53,241 nucleotides of DNA from an uncultured Clostridia bacterium (GTDB lineage Bacteria > Bacillota > Clostridia > Christensenellales > CAG-314), in assembly GCA_947053925.1 (NCBI GenBank), contig CAMRUG010000010.1, positions 1 to 53,241 of the forward strand. Direction: 5' to 3'. The notes beneath the pieces were generated by a model that saw only the letters and a program-made list of their open reading frames with translations, ran no database searches and was not told the origin of the DNA. The translations under genes and the position numbers were made by a program. This document shows positions 9,022 to 17,399 of the stretch, one piece after another. Each line of letters opens with the position of its first letter. The stretch's first letter is position 1.

Positions 9022-10182
9022 ATATTCCCCGTTAGTATTTTGCGTATCTGTTGTTATTTTATGCTGTTTTGTAATTTCCGGACAATAATACTCTACCGCT
9101 TGCTTCGATAAACCGTACACGTCGTCGCCGTGCATTTCCAAACAGTATTCATAGGCGTGTTTAAGACACTTTTTAAATTTAGTATCGAGCGAGCCTTTGA
9201 GCAAGTACGAGGTTGCAAACCCGCGCGTTTCTTCCGTTTTATCCGCTATATACAGTATTTTTTCCAATCTGTTCATATCGGGCTTTGCCGTTGCGTGATA
9301 CTTGATAGCGTCCAAAATTTCGGTATCGGTTACGTTAAAATCACGCCGTGCGACTTCGGCTCCTAAAAATGCGTGGACCACCGAGTCGGGCATATCATCA
9401 GGCTTGACAAAATTATACTTACAGTATCCGTCTTGTTTTGTATATTTTGCAACGTCGTGCAGAATACAAGCCGTAAACACTTTGTCCTGTTCATTAAAGT
9501 CTGCAAGTTCCAGTCCGCGCTTGACGACATAGAACGTATGGCTGTACCGCTCGGGCGTCAAATACTCTTTTACTTTTAAAGCCGTTGCGCTGTACTCGCA
9601 ATACAATTTGTTTTGTAAAACAAATCTGTCAACCGCTTCCGGCACAAATTGTAAATTGTCCTTTTTAAACTGATAACGCAGTCTGATTTCGGTTGAACTG
9701 ATTTTGTCGGCAGGCAAATCGAGCCTTACGGTTTTGGCGTTATAGTCGCGCTCGATACGGGCAAGCGTACGGACGGACGTTTTACGTGAGCGGTCGGCAA
9801 CGACAAGCGTACACATTGCCGCTATGTCGTTTGGACGGTACCACTTGCCGAAATTTTTCAGACTGTCGCCGCCGATAATTAAATACAACTGCGCGTCGGA
9901 GTAAAGACGCTTGATTTCTCCAAGCGTTTCTACCGTGTAACTTTTGTCCGCTTTATTTACTTCGTAATCAAAAACTTCCGCTTTATCCGAAAGGTTCTCA
10001 AATGCAATTTGCGCCATTTTTAAACGCGCAAACTTGTCAACATTACAACTTTTATGCGGCGGATCGCCCGTAGGTACAACCAGCAATTTGTCAAGAGAAA
10101 GTTGATTGATAGCAGTTAAAGCGATATTTATATGCGTTAAATGCGGTGGATTGAATGCACCGCCGAATATTCCGATTTTCAT
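8656..10182 (-). CDS. nadD: NadD-YqeK-RsfS triple fusion
   Basis: A 508-aa product joining three proteins usually encoded by neighbouring genes. Residues 1-192 are nicotinate-mononucleotide adenylyltransferase (GIFGGAFNPPHLTH, then SSTEIR), an NAD biosynthesis enzyme. Residues 195-380 are a YqeK-type HD phosphohydrolase (known to cleave Ap4A), with ERYSHT, ILHDVAKY, HAFLGAE and YIADKTE. Residues 387-508 are the ribosomal silencing factor RsfS (ADHFVICSGRS, RWIAVDYGDVIVHIFH). The joining segment (about 368-386) is low-complexity, like translated intergenic DNA. The first codon lies exactly at the predicted transcription start (leaderless). An internal ATG at 9021 with its own ribosome binding site could give separate RsfS. 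Confidence 0.92.
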   Translation of the reverse strand: MKIGIFGGAFNPPHLTHINIALTAINQLSLDKLLVVPTGDPPHKSCNVDKFARLKMAQIAFENLSDKAEVFDYEVNKADKSYTVETLGEIKRLYSDAQLYLIIGGDSLKNFGKWYRPNDIAAMCTLVVADRSRKTSVRTLARIERDYNAKTVRLDLPADKISSTEIRLRYQFKKDNLQFVPEAVDRFVLQNKLYCEYSATALKVKEYLTPERYSHTFYVVKRGLELADFNEQDKVFTACILHDVAKYTKQDGYCKYNFVKPDDMPDSVVHAFLGAEVARRDFNVTDTEILDAIKYHATAKPDMNRLEKILYIADKTEETRGFATSYLLKGSLDTKFKKCLKHAYEYCLEMHGDDVYGLSKQAVEYYCPEITKQHKITTDTQNTNGEYMKNESKTVINETVNNICKFLSEKSALNIKIVAIKGMTDIADHFVICSGRSAPQVKAMFDYMEEQMEKLGKVALRKEGMSEGRWIAVDYGDVIVHIFHKDTREIYALDSLWDNGQNVTAYED

Positions 10183-10188
10183 ACAAAC

Positions 10189-10217
10189 ATTTTACTATAT
10201 TTTTTTAAACTTTACAA
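10189..10217 (-). promoter_or_regulatory. Promoter of nadD fusion (leaderless mRNA)
   Basis: TTGTAA (10212-10217), 17-bp spacer, TAAAAT (10189-10194). The -10 box ends 6 nt before the ATG at 10182, so the expected +1 is the A of the start codon. No Shine-Dalgarno exists. Confidence 0.65.
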
Positions 10218-10250
10218 TTAAAACAAGACAAAAATGTCAACAATAGATAT

Positions 10251-11033
10251 ATGCCTAAAATACTCAACAATTTACTGTGTAGTTTAATGATATTTTCACT
10301 CGCTTTTTTGTGGGTGTACTTTTGCTTAAAAGACGTTATGTGGGCGTTGATTTGCGCCCTGATAATAACCGCGGCTTTTGCATACATACTGTGGCGAATT
10401 ACGTCCAAATGGGAAGACGGAAAAAAGATAAAACAAAAACGCAAAAAAGAAATTGTCGACTTTACCGAATATCTTAAATTTTACGAAGACAACGCGCAAT
10501 TGTTTGCCGATTTATTCCGTTTTTATTTGTTCAATACGGAACGGATAGACTACGACAATTTTATTGCGCGCAAAAACGGAAAAAAGTATTACGTTGCCAT
10601 TTGCTTCGAGCAGGATACGCTCAGTAAAGAAAGGTTACGGCAAGCGGTTATTTCAGCCAAGCGCAGCAAAGCCGACAAACTGTATATTTTTGCAAACAAA
10701 ACAGAGCCTGCGCAGGAAAAAATTGCGGCAAGTCATATAGATTCGGTTTTTATTGACGGAGTTAATACTTACGAACTGTTCGAGCAATGCGACAAACTGC
10801 CTGCGTTTACGCGCAAAAGCGTTAAAAAAACTTCCTTTATTGGCAAGTACGCTTTTTGCAAACAACGCTTTTGGTGGTATTTTTCCAGTTGTATTTTTAT
10901 GGTAATTATTTCGGTTTTCTCTTTTTTTCCGTGGTACACGCTTTCGTGGGCGACAGTAATGTTTGTTCTTGCCGTGTACAGTTTGTTTAACAAACGCTAC
11001 AATTCTAAAAAAACGCAAGTATCCTTAGACTAG
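10251..11033 (+). CDS. Four-helix membrane protein with central soluble domain, unknown
   Basis: Not recognised. The 260 aa have two N-terminal membrane segments (about 8-28 and 32-50), a central cytoplasmic alpha/beta domain (about 65-190) and two C-terminal segments (about 208-228 and 231-248). The central domain has RKNGKKYYVAICFEQDT and KADKLYIFANK, patterns that could fit a restriction-endonuclease-like or nucleotidyl fold, but I see no catalytic motif. It is the only plus-strand gene in the left third, divergent from nadD, and its stop overlaps the convergent spoIVFB-like stop by two bases. No clear ribosome binding site; a start at Met13 is possible. Confidence 0.7.
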   Translation: MPKILNNLLCSLMIFSLAFLWVYFCLKDVMWALICALIITAAFAYILWRITSKWEDGKKIKQKRKKEIVDFTEYLKFYEDNAQLFADLFRFYLFNTERIDYDNFIARKNGKKYYVAICFEQDTLSKERLRQAVISAKRSKADKLYIFANKTEPAQEKIAASHIDSVFIDGVNTYELFEQCDKLPAFTRKSVKKTSFIGKYAFCKQRFWWYFSSCIFMVIISVFSFFPWYTLSWATVMFVLAVYSLFNKRYNSKKTQVSLD

Positions 11034-11878
11034 TACTTGCGTAGATTTTTAAGCGGAGTGTCGAGCGGCGTAGACAGCACTACTTGTTCTAACTCGGCAA
11101 TGCCGTATCTGGAAATAACCTGCATTTCGTCATTGACGACTTCTAAACAGTACAGAAAATTACCCTGCATACGTTTTACCACGTCGGACAACAAATTGTT
11201 GTAATTAAAAACCAAAGTCTTTTTTTCCATACCTTTTTTTAAAAATCTGGATTTGTTTGTAGCAAAAGCAGTTTTTACATAGCACTCGTTACCGTTGACG
11301 AATACACCCGACATAAGACAAACCGCAAACAATCCAAGACTGAACATATTGCTTTTGTCAAACAGCGAGTAAACAAAAATCCCGAATAGAATAACCGACA
11401 ATACTACGGTTATTTTTTTTGTCAACTCAACAGACTTGTGGCTTGTAAGTTTTCTTTCTAATATACCCGTTAAAATACGTCCGCCGTCCAAAGGATAGCA
11501 CGGAAGCAGATTTACAAAAGCCATTCCGAGATTGGAAACTACAAAATCTTCGGTATAATAGTAACTGTCGGGAAATATCCACCAAACCGCAAGACAGGCA
11601 AGACAAATAATCAAATTGCAAACAGGCCCTGCCAAAGCAATTTTGATACGGTCGTTTGCCGTTATGTCCTGAAAGTCGCCGTATAATACCGCGCCGAATA
11701 TACTCAGTTGTATTTCCTTGCAGTGATAAAACAATTTGCCTGCGACAACGTAATGAGCCAGTTCGTGGGCTATCATCGCTATAGTATATGTGGCGGCGAA
11801 GTATCCCTGTTTAAATACTATCGCCGCCACTATAAATATCCAAAAACTGACCTTTATTTTAAACTTTACACGTTCCAC
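11030..11878 (-). CDS. spoIVFB: SpoIVFB-like site-2 metalloprotease
   Basis: Intramembrane zinc protease of 282 aa. The active site is visible as IAHELAHYV (HExxH, about residue 38) and the second metal-ligand motif LLPCYPLDGGRI (NxxPxxPLDGG type, about residue 123). Several hydrophobic segments surround them, and a soluble C-terminal domain of about 90 aa resembles the CBS-like tail of SpoIVFB. In Bacillus the homologue processes pro-sigma-K during sporulation. The start is GTG at 11878, overlapping the SpoIVFA-like gene by 13 nt; no better start lies before the active site. Same order as the B. subtilis minD-spoIVFA-spoIVFB cluster. Confidence 0.88.
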   Translation of the reverse strand: MERVKFKIKVSFWIFIVAAIVFKQGYFAATYTIAMIAHELAHYVVAGKLFYHCKEIQLSIFGAVLYGDFQDITANDRIKIALAGPVCNLIICLACLAVWWIFPDSYYYTEDFVVSNLGMAFVNLLPCYPLDGGRILTGILERKLTSHKSVELTKKITVVLSVILFGIFVYSLFDKSNMFSLGLFAVCLMSGVFVNGNECYVKTAFATNKSRFLKKGMEKKTLVFNYNNLLSDVVKRMQGNFLYCLEVVNDEMQVISRYGIAELEQVVLSTPLDTPLKNLRKY

Positions 11879-12483
11879 GTCAATTGCTTTTCGGAGGCTA
11901 TTACATCCTTAACCGCTTCGCCGTTGGTAAAAATAGTTGCGGTAAACTGACCGTCGTACTGTGCAAGCAAACCGTTTGCAGAAACAGTATCTCCCACCGC
12001 TACGAATACCGTTTTAAGATTGTCGTAAGTAATGGTAGTTTTGTCGTCTATTTCTACTGTAACGGATTTGTCTGTAATATCCGTAACTTTACCGTCGGTA
12101 AAGGACAACGCCGCTTTGCCGCCGTTAAATGTTGCAACTCCGTCCTTTACGTCTACCAAGTTCACGTTGACGGGGATTGCTATATTTGCAGAAACCGGCG
12201 TCGGTTCACGCGTAAATACCGAAGCGGAAAACGCCGTTTTTACCGTTTTGAATACGTCCTTGCTAAAATTACCGTCGATAAACAGCAATGCCGCAAGAGC
12301 CGCCACACAGCAAACCGCAATTGCGATAATCTGCATTTTTTTAGTTAATTTAAATTTAAAATTGATTTTTTTTCGCGCCGCTTTTGCAGGCTTGTTTACA
12401 TATTTACGTTCCGAATAAGATACGTCCAACCAGTCGTTTTCTTCCGCGTCGCAAATTATGTTGTTGATTCCCTCATACTCCAT
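11866..12483 (-). CDS. spoIVFA: SpoIVFA-like membrane protein with degenerate LytM domain
   Basis: A 205-aa single-pass membrane protein: acidic cytoplasmic head (1-50), one membrane segment (about 51-70, MQIIAIAVCCVAALAALLF), then an extracytoplasmic region (about 90-205) with beta-rich sequence resembling the LytM/M23 fold of SpoIVFA. No HxH or HxxxD zinc ligands are seen, so it is probably not an active peptidase. SpoIVFA anchors and inhibits SpoIVFB. The assignment rests mainly on topology and on its place between min genes and the site-2 protease. Strong AGGAGGTG-type ribosome binding site. Confidence 0.72.
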   Translation of the reverse strand: MEYEGINNIICDAEENDWLDVSYSERKYVNKPAKAARKKINFKFKLTKKMQIIAIAVCCVAALAALLFIDGNFSKDVFKTVKTAFSASVFTREPTPVSANIAIPVNVNLVDVKDGVATFNGGKAALSFTDGKVTDITDKSVTVEIDDKTTITYDNLKTVFVAVGDTVSANGLLAQYDGQFTATIFTNGEAVKDVIASEKQLTWNV

Positions 12484-12532
12484 AGTAACACCTCCGTTAT
12501 GTTCAACATAAATTATGCGGCAATTTTTACTT

Positions 12533-12748
12533 TTATACCGACGGCTTTAACGATTGTTTAACTTTCTTAACAGAAATGGTAATTACCACGTTTAAATTTT
12601 CGCCGTTATAAGTATCCACAGTCATTCCGTCATATTCAAAATGCCTTGACGCAAGTTCGGCTAGTTGTTTAAAAAATTCGGTACGCGCAAGATTGTATTT
12701 ATCCATTAAAACCATAGACTGCGCGCGTTTATATTCTTTACTGTTCAT
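12533..12748 (-). CDS. Small MinE-like protein (divergent)
   Basis: A 71-aa protein directly after minD. Its C-terminal half (LAELASRHFEYDGMTV, then LNVVITISVKK) lines up with the MinE topological-specificity pattern of a helix, D-x-x-M, and two hydrophobic strands. The N-terminal part starting SKEYKRAQSM matches the spacing of the MinE MinD-binding helix. Identity is low and the amphipathic membrane-targeting start is missing, so this is a proposal from alignment by eye plus position. AGGAG 5 nt before the ATG. Confidence 0.55.
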   Translation of the reverse strand: MNSKEYKRAQSMVLMDKYNLARTEFFKQLAELASRHFEYDGMTVDTYNGENLNVVITISVKKVKQSLKPSV

Positions 12749-12768
12749 TTAAACTCCTAAATTCTTAT

Positions 12769-13536
12769 CTATACGTTACGTTTAAAACGCCTTTTAATCC
12801 TACCGAAGAATCCCTTGTAACGCGATACGCAATCGTACATATCCTGAGAACCCGTAACAAGATTATTTGCCAGAATATCAAACGGCTGTCTCGATAAATG
12901 CAAATTGAGATTGCAGTTAACGTCGTCGTTTTCGGGAATAACACCCAAAGCCGTATGCCCCAGAATACTGAACACTTCAAAGGGCGACAGCATTTCCCCT
13001 TCGGCAATCAAATCTCCTCTTACTCGGTTTACGACTACGCTGACGCCGATAAAGTGCTGTTGAAGTTCAGTAATAGTTTTGTCAGCGTCTCGCACGCCCG
13101 ACAGATGCGGGGTAACTACTACTATCGCTTCGTCGGCGCAGTTTACCGCGCGCCTGAAACCGATGTCTATACCGGCAGGACAATCCAGCAAAATATAGTC
13201 AAAACCTTCGGACAGCCTGTTTAAAACTTTTTTGACCGCATCGGCAGTTATTTGCCGTTTTGCCAAATGGCAACTGGGCATTATGTAAAGAGTAGGCTCG
13301 TTCTCATCCTGAATAAGCGCCTGAGACGGACGGCAGCGGTTTTCTACTACGTCGATAAAGTCAAATACAACCTTATCTTCCACACGCATAACAACGTCAA
13401 GATTATTAAGACCTATATCCATATCCATAAGCAGTACTCTTTGCGACAGCCTTGCCAAAGCAAGCCCGAGATTAGCGCACAAGGTTGTTTTTCCTGCGCC
13501 GCCTTTACCGCTTGTTACGACTATTTTACGAGCCAT
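12769..13536 (-). CDS. minD: Septum site-determining ATPase MinD
   Basis: Membrane-associated ParA-family ATPase of 255 aa placing the division site. The deviant Walker A GKGGAGKT is at residues 10-17, followed by LLMDMDIGLNNLD (Walker A') and YILLDCPAGID (Walker B). The C-terminal tail KGFFGRIKRRFKRNV is the basic amphipathic membrane-binding helix. ATG at 13536 with GGAG 9 nt upstream, preferred over the TTG at 13569. No minC is adjacent: upstream is an intergenic region and ppx. Confidence 0.95.
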   Translation of the reverse strand: MARKIVVTSGKGGAGKTTLCANLGLALARLSQRVLLMDMDIGLNNLDVVMRVEDKVVFDFIDVVENRCRPSQALIQDENEPTLYIMPSCHLAKRQITADAVKKVLNRLSEGFDYILLDCPAGIDIGFRRAVNCADEAIVVVTPHLSGVRDADKTITELQQHFIGVSVVVNRVRGDLIAEGEMLSPFEVFSILGHTALGVIPENDDVNCNLNLHLSRQPFDILANNLVTGSQDMYDCVSRYKGFFGRIKRRFKRNV

Positions 13537-13776
13537 AATAAATATCTCCGTTAGTTTTTTTCGCAACAAATTTTACCACGGTTATGACGCAACTAAATAT
13601 ATAATAATCAAATATATTGACGCAAATTGTCATTAGAGGTATTACTTATTTCAGATTTGTTTAAAAACGGATTTTTTAATCGGACTATTAAACGGATAAA
13701 CAGCATATAAATTCGCCCGCTGTTAAAAAAAAGCACATAAACCGTTGCAATAACGAAAGCTTACAAAAACTAAAAA
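13537..13776 (-). other. Intergenic region upstream of minD
   Basis: AT-rich, no gene. A possible -35/-10 pair TTGCGT and TATATT with 18 bp between lies in the distal part, and TGG-TAAAAT nearer the gene could be an extended -10. Neither is strong. Confidence 0.3.
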
Positions 13777-13803
13777 ATGAGTTCGGCGTAGTACCGAACT
13801 CAT
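13768..13803 (-). terminator. Terminator of ppx
   Basis: Perfect 10-bp stem ATGAGTTCGG/CCGAACTCAT (13777-13803) with a 7-nt loop, followed on the minus strand by TTTTTTAGTTTTT. Confidence 0.88.
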
Positions 13804-13878
13804 TCGCAAAAACTTAACTGTATTATTTGACCGACCTTCAGTTTTCACACCAATATTCGTCAGACTGAATTTTTAAAT

Positions 13879-15390
13879 TTACAAAATCTCAAGATTTTTG
13901 CGGAATACTTTTTTGAAATCCATTGCAACTGCGTTTGCGGCTTTGAGTTCCAAATTGGCATTACCTTGCAGTTCCGTTTTAAGAATTACGCTGTCGCCCA
14001 AAACATCGCAACTTACTTCCGTAACCGCACTGCGCATACCGAAATCGAGAGCGGTTGCCAGACGCAAAATGACCGAAAGTTTCTTGACCGCTTCGACGTC
14101 TTCGGTAGTTAAAATACCGTTATATTTAGCCCACTCGGTAGAATTGACTTCTTCCTTGTTATTAACGTCGGTTACAAATGCCGCCAAAACTAAATCTTTG
14201 TGGGATATACCGTACAAATTACTGTTAAGTATCATATAAGACGTATGCTTTGGATTGTTATAGAACTTAAACGTTTTGCCTATATCGTGCATCATTGCGC
14301 AAACTCTGAGCACCTTTACATACATACGGGGGAATTTGTGCAGTACGCGTAATTGTTTAAACAACTGAACGCACAAATTGAACGTCTGTTCTGCGTGAGT
14401 AACGTTAACGCCCATATGGTAAGTGAAACTGTGCAAACTGTACCCCAATACGTCCGAAATGGGTTTTTCGAGAGTTTGCGGCACAACGTAATTAAACATC
14501 ACGCCTTCTCTGAGTCCCGAACCGCTTGCAACGATTTTGGTAAAGCCCATATAATCAACAAAGGCTTTAATTACGGCAAGAGCCGACGGGAATACGTCCG
14601 CACGGGCGGAACTCAATCCCTTTATACGGCGTTTTTTGTCTAAGTCGAGCGTGCGTATCATATTGAAAACGTAGTCGAAATCGGCAACGTCCATATTGTA
14701 GTTATGAACCATATCGAGAGGATACTTTTTAACTTTGCGTATAATGCGCGCAAGATTACGGCAACTGCCGCCCACGCCTATAAGTTGTGTGTCGGGGTCG
14801 ATTTCTTTGAACCACTCTACCTGTTCTAACTGTTCCTTAACATACGCTACCATATCGTCTGTTATTTGCTCGGGAGTTTTGTCCTGAGACATAAACATAT
14901 TAGACAACGTTACCGCGCCGAACTCGAATATTTTGGTATGCAAAATAGACCTGCGGTTGTAGTAAACGAATTTGGTAGAACCGCCGCCGATTTCCATAAT
15001 CATACCGCGCGGAATTTCCATAGAGTTGATTACGCCCTGATAAACGTAATTTGCCTCTTCTTCTTCCGACACTACCGTAACGCGGATACCTGTTGCATTG
15101 TAAACGTCGGATAAAAACGTTTTTTGGTTGCTTGCGCGTCTGACAGCCGCCGTTGCAATAGCCAAAATTTTGTCTACGCGTTTGATAACGCACATTTCTT
15201 TAAAAGTCTTGAGCGTTGCAATCGCCTGCATAATACGCGTTTGCTTTAAACTGCCGTCGGCTTCCGTTTCTCCGAGACGTACGGCTTCGCGGCGTTCTTC
15301 CGATACGACAAAATAACCGCCGTCCAAAACGTCGTAAATAACCAAGCGGGCAGTATTAGACCCCAAATCTATAAGCGCTATTTTTTCCAT
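13879..15390 (-). CDS. ppx: Ppx/GppA phosphatase with C-terminal HD domain
   Basis: Exopolyphosphatase / pppGpp phosphatase family, 503 aa. The actin-like ASKHA N-terminal half shows IDLGSNTARLVIYDV and IMEIGGGSTKFVYY. The C-terminal part holds an HD-like domain with MMHDIGKTF, as in full-length bacterial Ppx. It acts on polyphosphate or (p)ppGpp in the cytoplasm; which one cannot be read from sequence. ATG with TTGGAG 8 nt upstream, its own promoter and its own terminator, so monocistronic. Confidence 0.92.
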   Translation of the reverse strand: MEKIALIDLGSNTARLVIYDVLDGGYFVVSEERREAVRLGETEADGSLKQTRIMQAIATLKTFKEMCVIKRVDKILAIATAAVRRASNQKTFLSDVYNATGIRVTVVSEEEEANYVYQGVINSMEIPRGMIMEIGGGSTKFVYYNRRSILHTKIFEFGAVTLSNMFMSQDKTPEQITDDMVAYVKEQLEQVEWFKEIDPDTQLIGVGGSCRNLARIIRKVKKYPLDMVHNYNMDVADFDYVFNMIRTLDLDKKRRIKGLSSARADVFPSALAVIKAFVDYMGFTKIVASGSGLREGVMFNYVVPQTLEKPISDVLGYSLHSFTYHMGVNVTHAEQTFNLCVQLFKQLRVLHKFPRMYVKVLRVCAMMHDIGKTFKFYNNPKHTSYMILNSNLYGISHKDLVLAAFVTDVNNKEEVNSTEWAKYNGILTTEDVEAVKKLSVILRLATALDFGMRSAVTEVSCDVLGDSVILKTELQGNANLELKAANAVAMDFKKVFRKNLEIL

Positions 15391-15440
15391 AAACTATTCT
15401 CCAAGTTATGTAAAATGTACTGCAAATTATTAACGCTGTA

Positions 15441-15469
15441 AGTATACCACATCTAAATAGGTTTGTATA
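15441..15469 (-). promoter_or_regulatory. Promoter of ppx
   Basis: TATACA (15464-15469), 17-bp spacer, TATACT (15441-15446) with TG two bases upstream of the -10. Confidence 0.55.
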
Positions 15470-16032
15470 GATGGTTTTGAAAAAAAGTTTAAAAAAATGT
15501 AAAATTTTTTGTATTTTTGACTGGACACCGACTGTACAATAGCTAAAACGCAACAAAATAACAGTATCGTGTTATTAAAATTGTAAAACTGCCGATTTTA
15601 AGATTAAAATACTGCATTTACGCACAGGTAAAGATTCGGCGGTCATCTCTTAACGGACAATGCCCGACACCAACTGCAATTTGAAAGACGTTTTGGCGGA
15701 ATTTATAAGCGTTATAACTGTGGGCAGAGCGTAAAAGTTTGTCTATTTTCAATGATTGCGCCGTTTGTTTTCTGACGTTTTTAAATGGCGTCCGTCAAGC
15801 ATTACGGTTCATCCGTTTTACTTTTGTTTTTCATCTTAATGCGTAGTTTCAGTTCGCTCAAATAAAAGAACTCGGCTTAGATAAACCGTTAATAACCGAC
15901 GCTGACGGCGGTTTCCCTTTTACAATACAAAAATTGTATTCGCTTGAAAACGGTTAATAATTTTTGCTTAAGAGTCGACAATAAATTTACGCCCCGCAAG
16001 AATGCAGAGCGTAAATCGTTTAACCTATTATG
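15470..16032. other. Intergenic region between ppx promoter and thiT
   Basis: No coding sequence that I can support on either strand. Near the thiT end, TTTACGC/GCGTAAA (about 15986-16015) forms a hairpin that may terminate thiT. The rest shows nothing recognisable. Confidence 0.4.
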
Positions 16033-17166
16033 TTATGCTGTTTGTTTGACATCGGACGGTTCTGACGCGCCGCGCACCATACGGCGGACGCTTTTAGACG
16101 ACAACGCCAAAGCCCCTACGACGAGTACAATTGCAAGGTCGACGATAGTAAACAAGTTGTATACAAACGCCCAAGAAACCGCAGTATAGCCTTCCATTGC
16201 CCACGAACTGAACACAAAGTAACCGCTGATTACGTGAGCAAAATATCTGCAAAGTATTGCTATAGCAGCGCCAACGCTGAACTCTGCAATCATATTACCC
16301 TTCAAAAATTTGAATTTGCGCGCAATTCCTGCAAGTCCCAATGCTCCGAACGCTATCGGATAATCCAAAAGCACCTGCATAGGTTGGTAAAACTGCGGAG
16401 ACTGAATAAATTGCAAAAGTCCGTATACAACTCCTGCAACAAGTCCTCTGCGAGTGCCGAACATATATGCGTAAAGACAAACAGGCAGCATACTTGCAAA
16501 AGTTACCGAACCGCCTTGCGGCAACGAAAAGAACTTGACATACGACAATGCAAACGAGGACGCAACGCAAATTGCCGCATAAGTAAGCGCTTTAGCGTCG
16601 TATTCCGAACGCGTGTCCGCCAAAATTGCAGGAATAACTATCGCAAGCACCAGCACACCCGAACACAGGTACATTTTCCACGCAGACAGCGGCTCGTAAT
16701 CCGGCTTCTTGGCAGGAATAACGCACAGCAAAACTATTGCGTAGATTACAAATGCCGCCGCAAACGCAAGTCCTGCCCATTTGTAGCCTTTTACTTTACA
16801 CAAAGCAAGCGTAACCGTTGTGCCTATTCCGACAGCGGCAAGCGCAAACAAACCTATCATCAGCCAAAAATTCGCGTTCACTTTGCCGTCTACCGCATAA
16901 CACGCTATTTTGAGCGAGCCGAGCGAAATTATTGCCAATGCGGCATATCCTACTACGCACCACAGCATTATTTTGCGCGCCTTGCATAGATACGCTTCGT
17001 CGCGGTTGCGGATAACGATTGCGCAAATAAGCAATGCCGCAATAAACGCTACCGTAACATACAACGCTATTGTCGAAGCGAGATCAAAAGCGTTTTCCAG
17101 TTTTTCCAGCAGTTGCTCCGTCGCGGATAGGTCTGCAAAGAAAAAACCGACAAGATTGTTAAACAT
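16033..17166 (-). CDS. thiT: ThiT-type thiamine ECF transporter S component, extended N-terminus
   Basis: A 377-aa integral membrane protein. The C-terminal half (about 200-377) matches the thiamine-specific S component ThiT/YuaJ: FASMLPVCLYAYMFGTRRG, GVVYGLLQFIQSPQFYQP and VLLDYPIAFGALGLAG are family signatures. Normal ThiT is about 190 aa; here five or six extra membrane helices precede it (about 35-195), of unknown role. ATG at 17166 with AAAAGGAG upstream, preferred over the start at 17253, which lies in the riboswitch expression platform. The TPP riboswitch ahead supports thiamine as substrate. The shared EcfAAT module is not in the window. Confidence 0.88.
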   Translation of the reverse strand: MFNNLVGFFFADLSATEQLLEKLENAFDLASTIALYVTVAFIAALLICAIVIRNRDEAYLCKARKIMLWCVVGYAALAIISLGSLKIACYAVDGKVNANFWLMIGLFALAAVGIGTTVTLALCKVKGYKWAGLAFAAAFVIYAIVLLCVIPAKKPDYEPLSAWKMYLCSGVLVLAIVIPAILADTRSEYDAKALTYAAICVASSFALSYVKFFSLPQGGSVTFASMLPVCLYAYMFGTRRGLVAGVVYGLLQFIQSPQFYQPMQVLLDYPIAFGALGLAGIARKFKFLKGNMIAEFSVGAAIAILCRYFAHVISGYFVFSSWAMEGYTAVSWAFVYNLFTIVDLAIVLVVGALALSSKSVRRMVRGASEPSDVKQTA

Positions 17167-17199
17167 AAAATTTTCTCCTTTTTGCTTTTTTTGCCGAGA

Positions 17200-17238
17200 A
17201 CAAAAGAAAAGTTCCTTGTAAATAAATACAAGAAACTT
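17200..17238 (-). terminator. Terminator hairpin of the TPP riboswitch expression platform
   Basis: Twelve-bp stem (AAGTTTCTTGTA with TACAAGGAACTT, one G-U), 6-nt loop, then TTCTTTTG. It lies between aptamer and thiT, so ligand binding probably controls transcription read-through. Confidence 0.75.
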
Positions 17239-17272
17239 GCAAAAAGAACACACCGATATAAAGTCATATCAA

Positions 17273-17353
17273 TCCGCATTCCTTACGCAAGTACAAACTT
17301 GACAAGTTCAAAGGGACTCTCTCAGTCGGGCAATACCCGACACCCCCAGCGGA
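17273..17353 (-). promoter_or_regulatory. TPP riboswitch (THI element)
   Basis: On the minus strand the aptamer runs from a closing TCCGC to GCGGA (P1). It contains GGGGGTG, the near-invariant CTGAGA, GAACTTGTCAAG and GCGTAAGGAA, in the order of the thiamine pyrophosphate aptamer (CUGAGA...GAACCUGAU...GCGUAGGGAA). An extra hairpin CGGGTATTGCCCG sits ahead of CTGAGA. It is followed by a terminator and then by the thiamine transporter gene. Confidence 0.92.
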
Positions 17354-17356
17354 AAA

Positions 17357-17386
17357 AGTATAACTCATTGATAAAACTTTTGTCAA
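17357..17386 (-). promoter_or_regulatory. Promoter of thiT
   Basis: TTGACA (17381-17386), 18-bp spacer, TATACT (17357-17362), directly upstream of the TPP aptamer. Confidence 0.78.
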
Positions 17387-17399
17387 TTATTTTTTAAAA

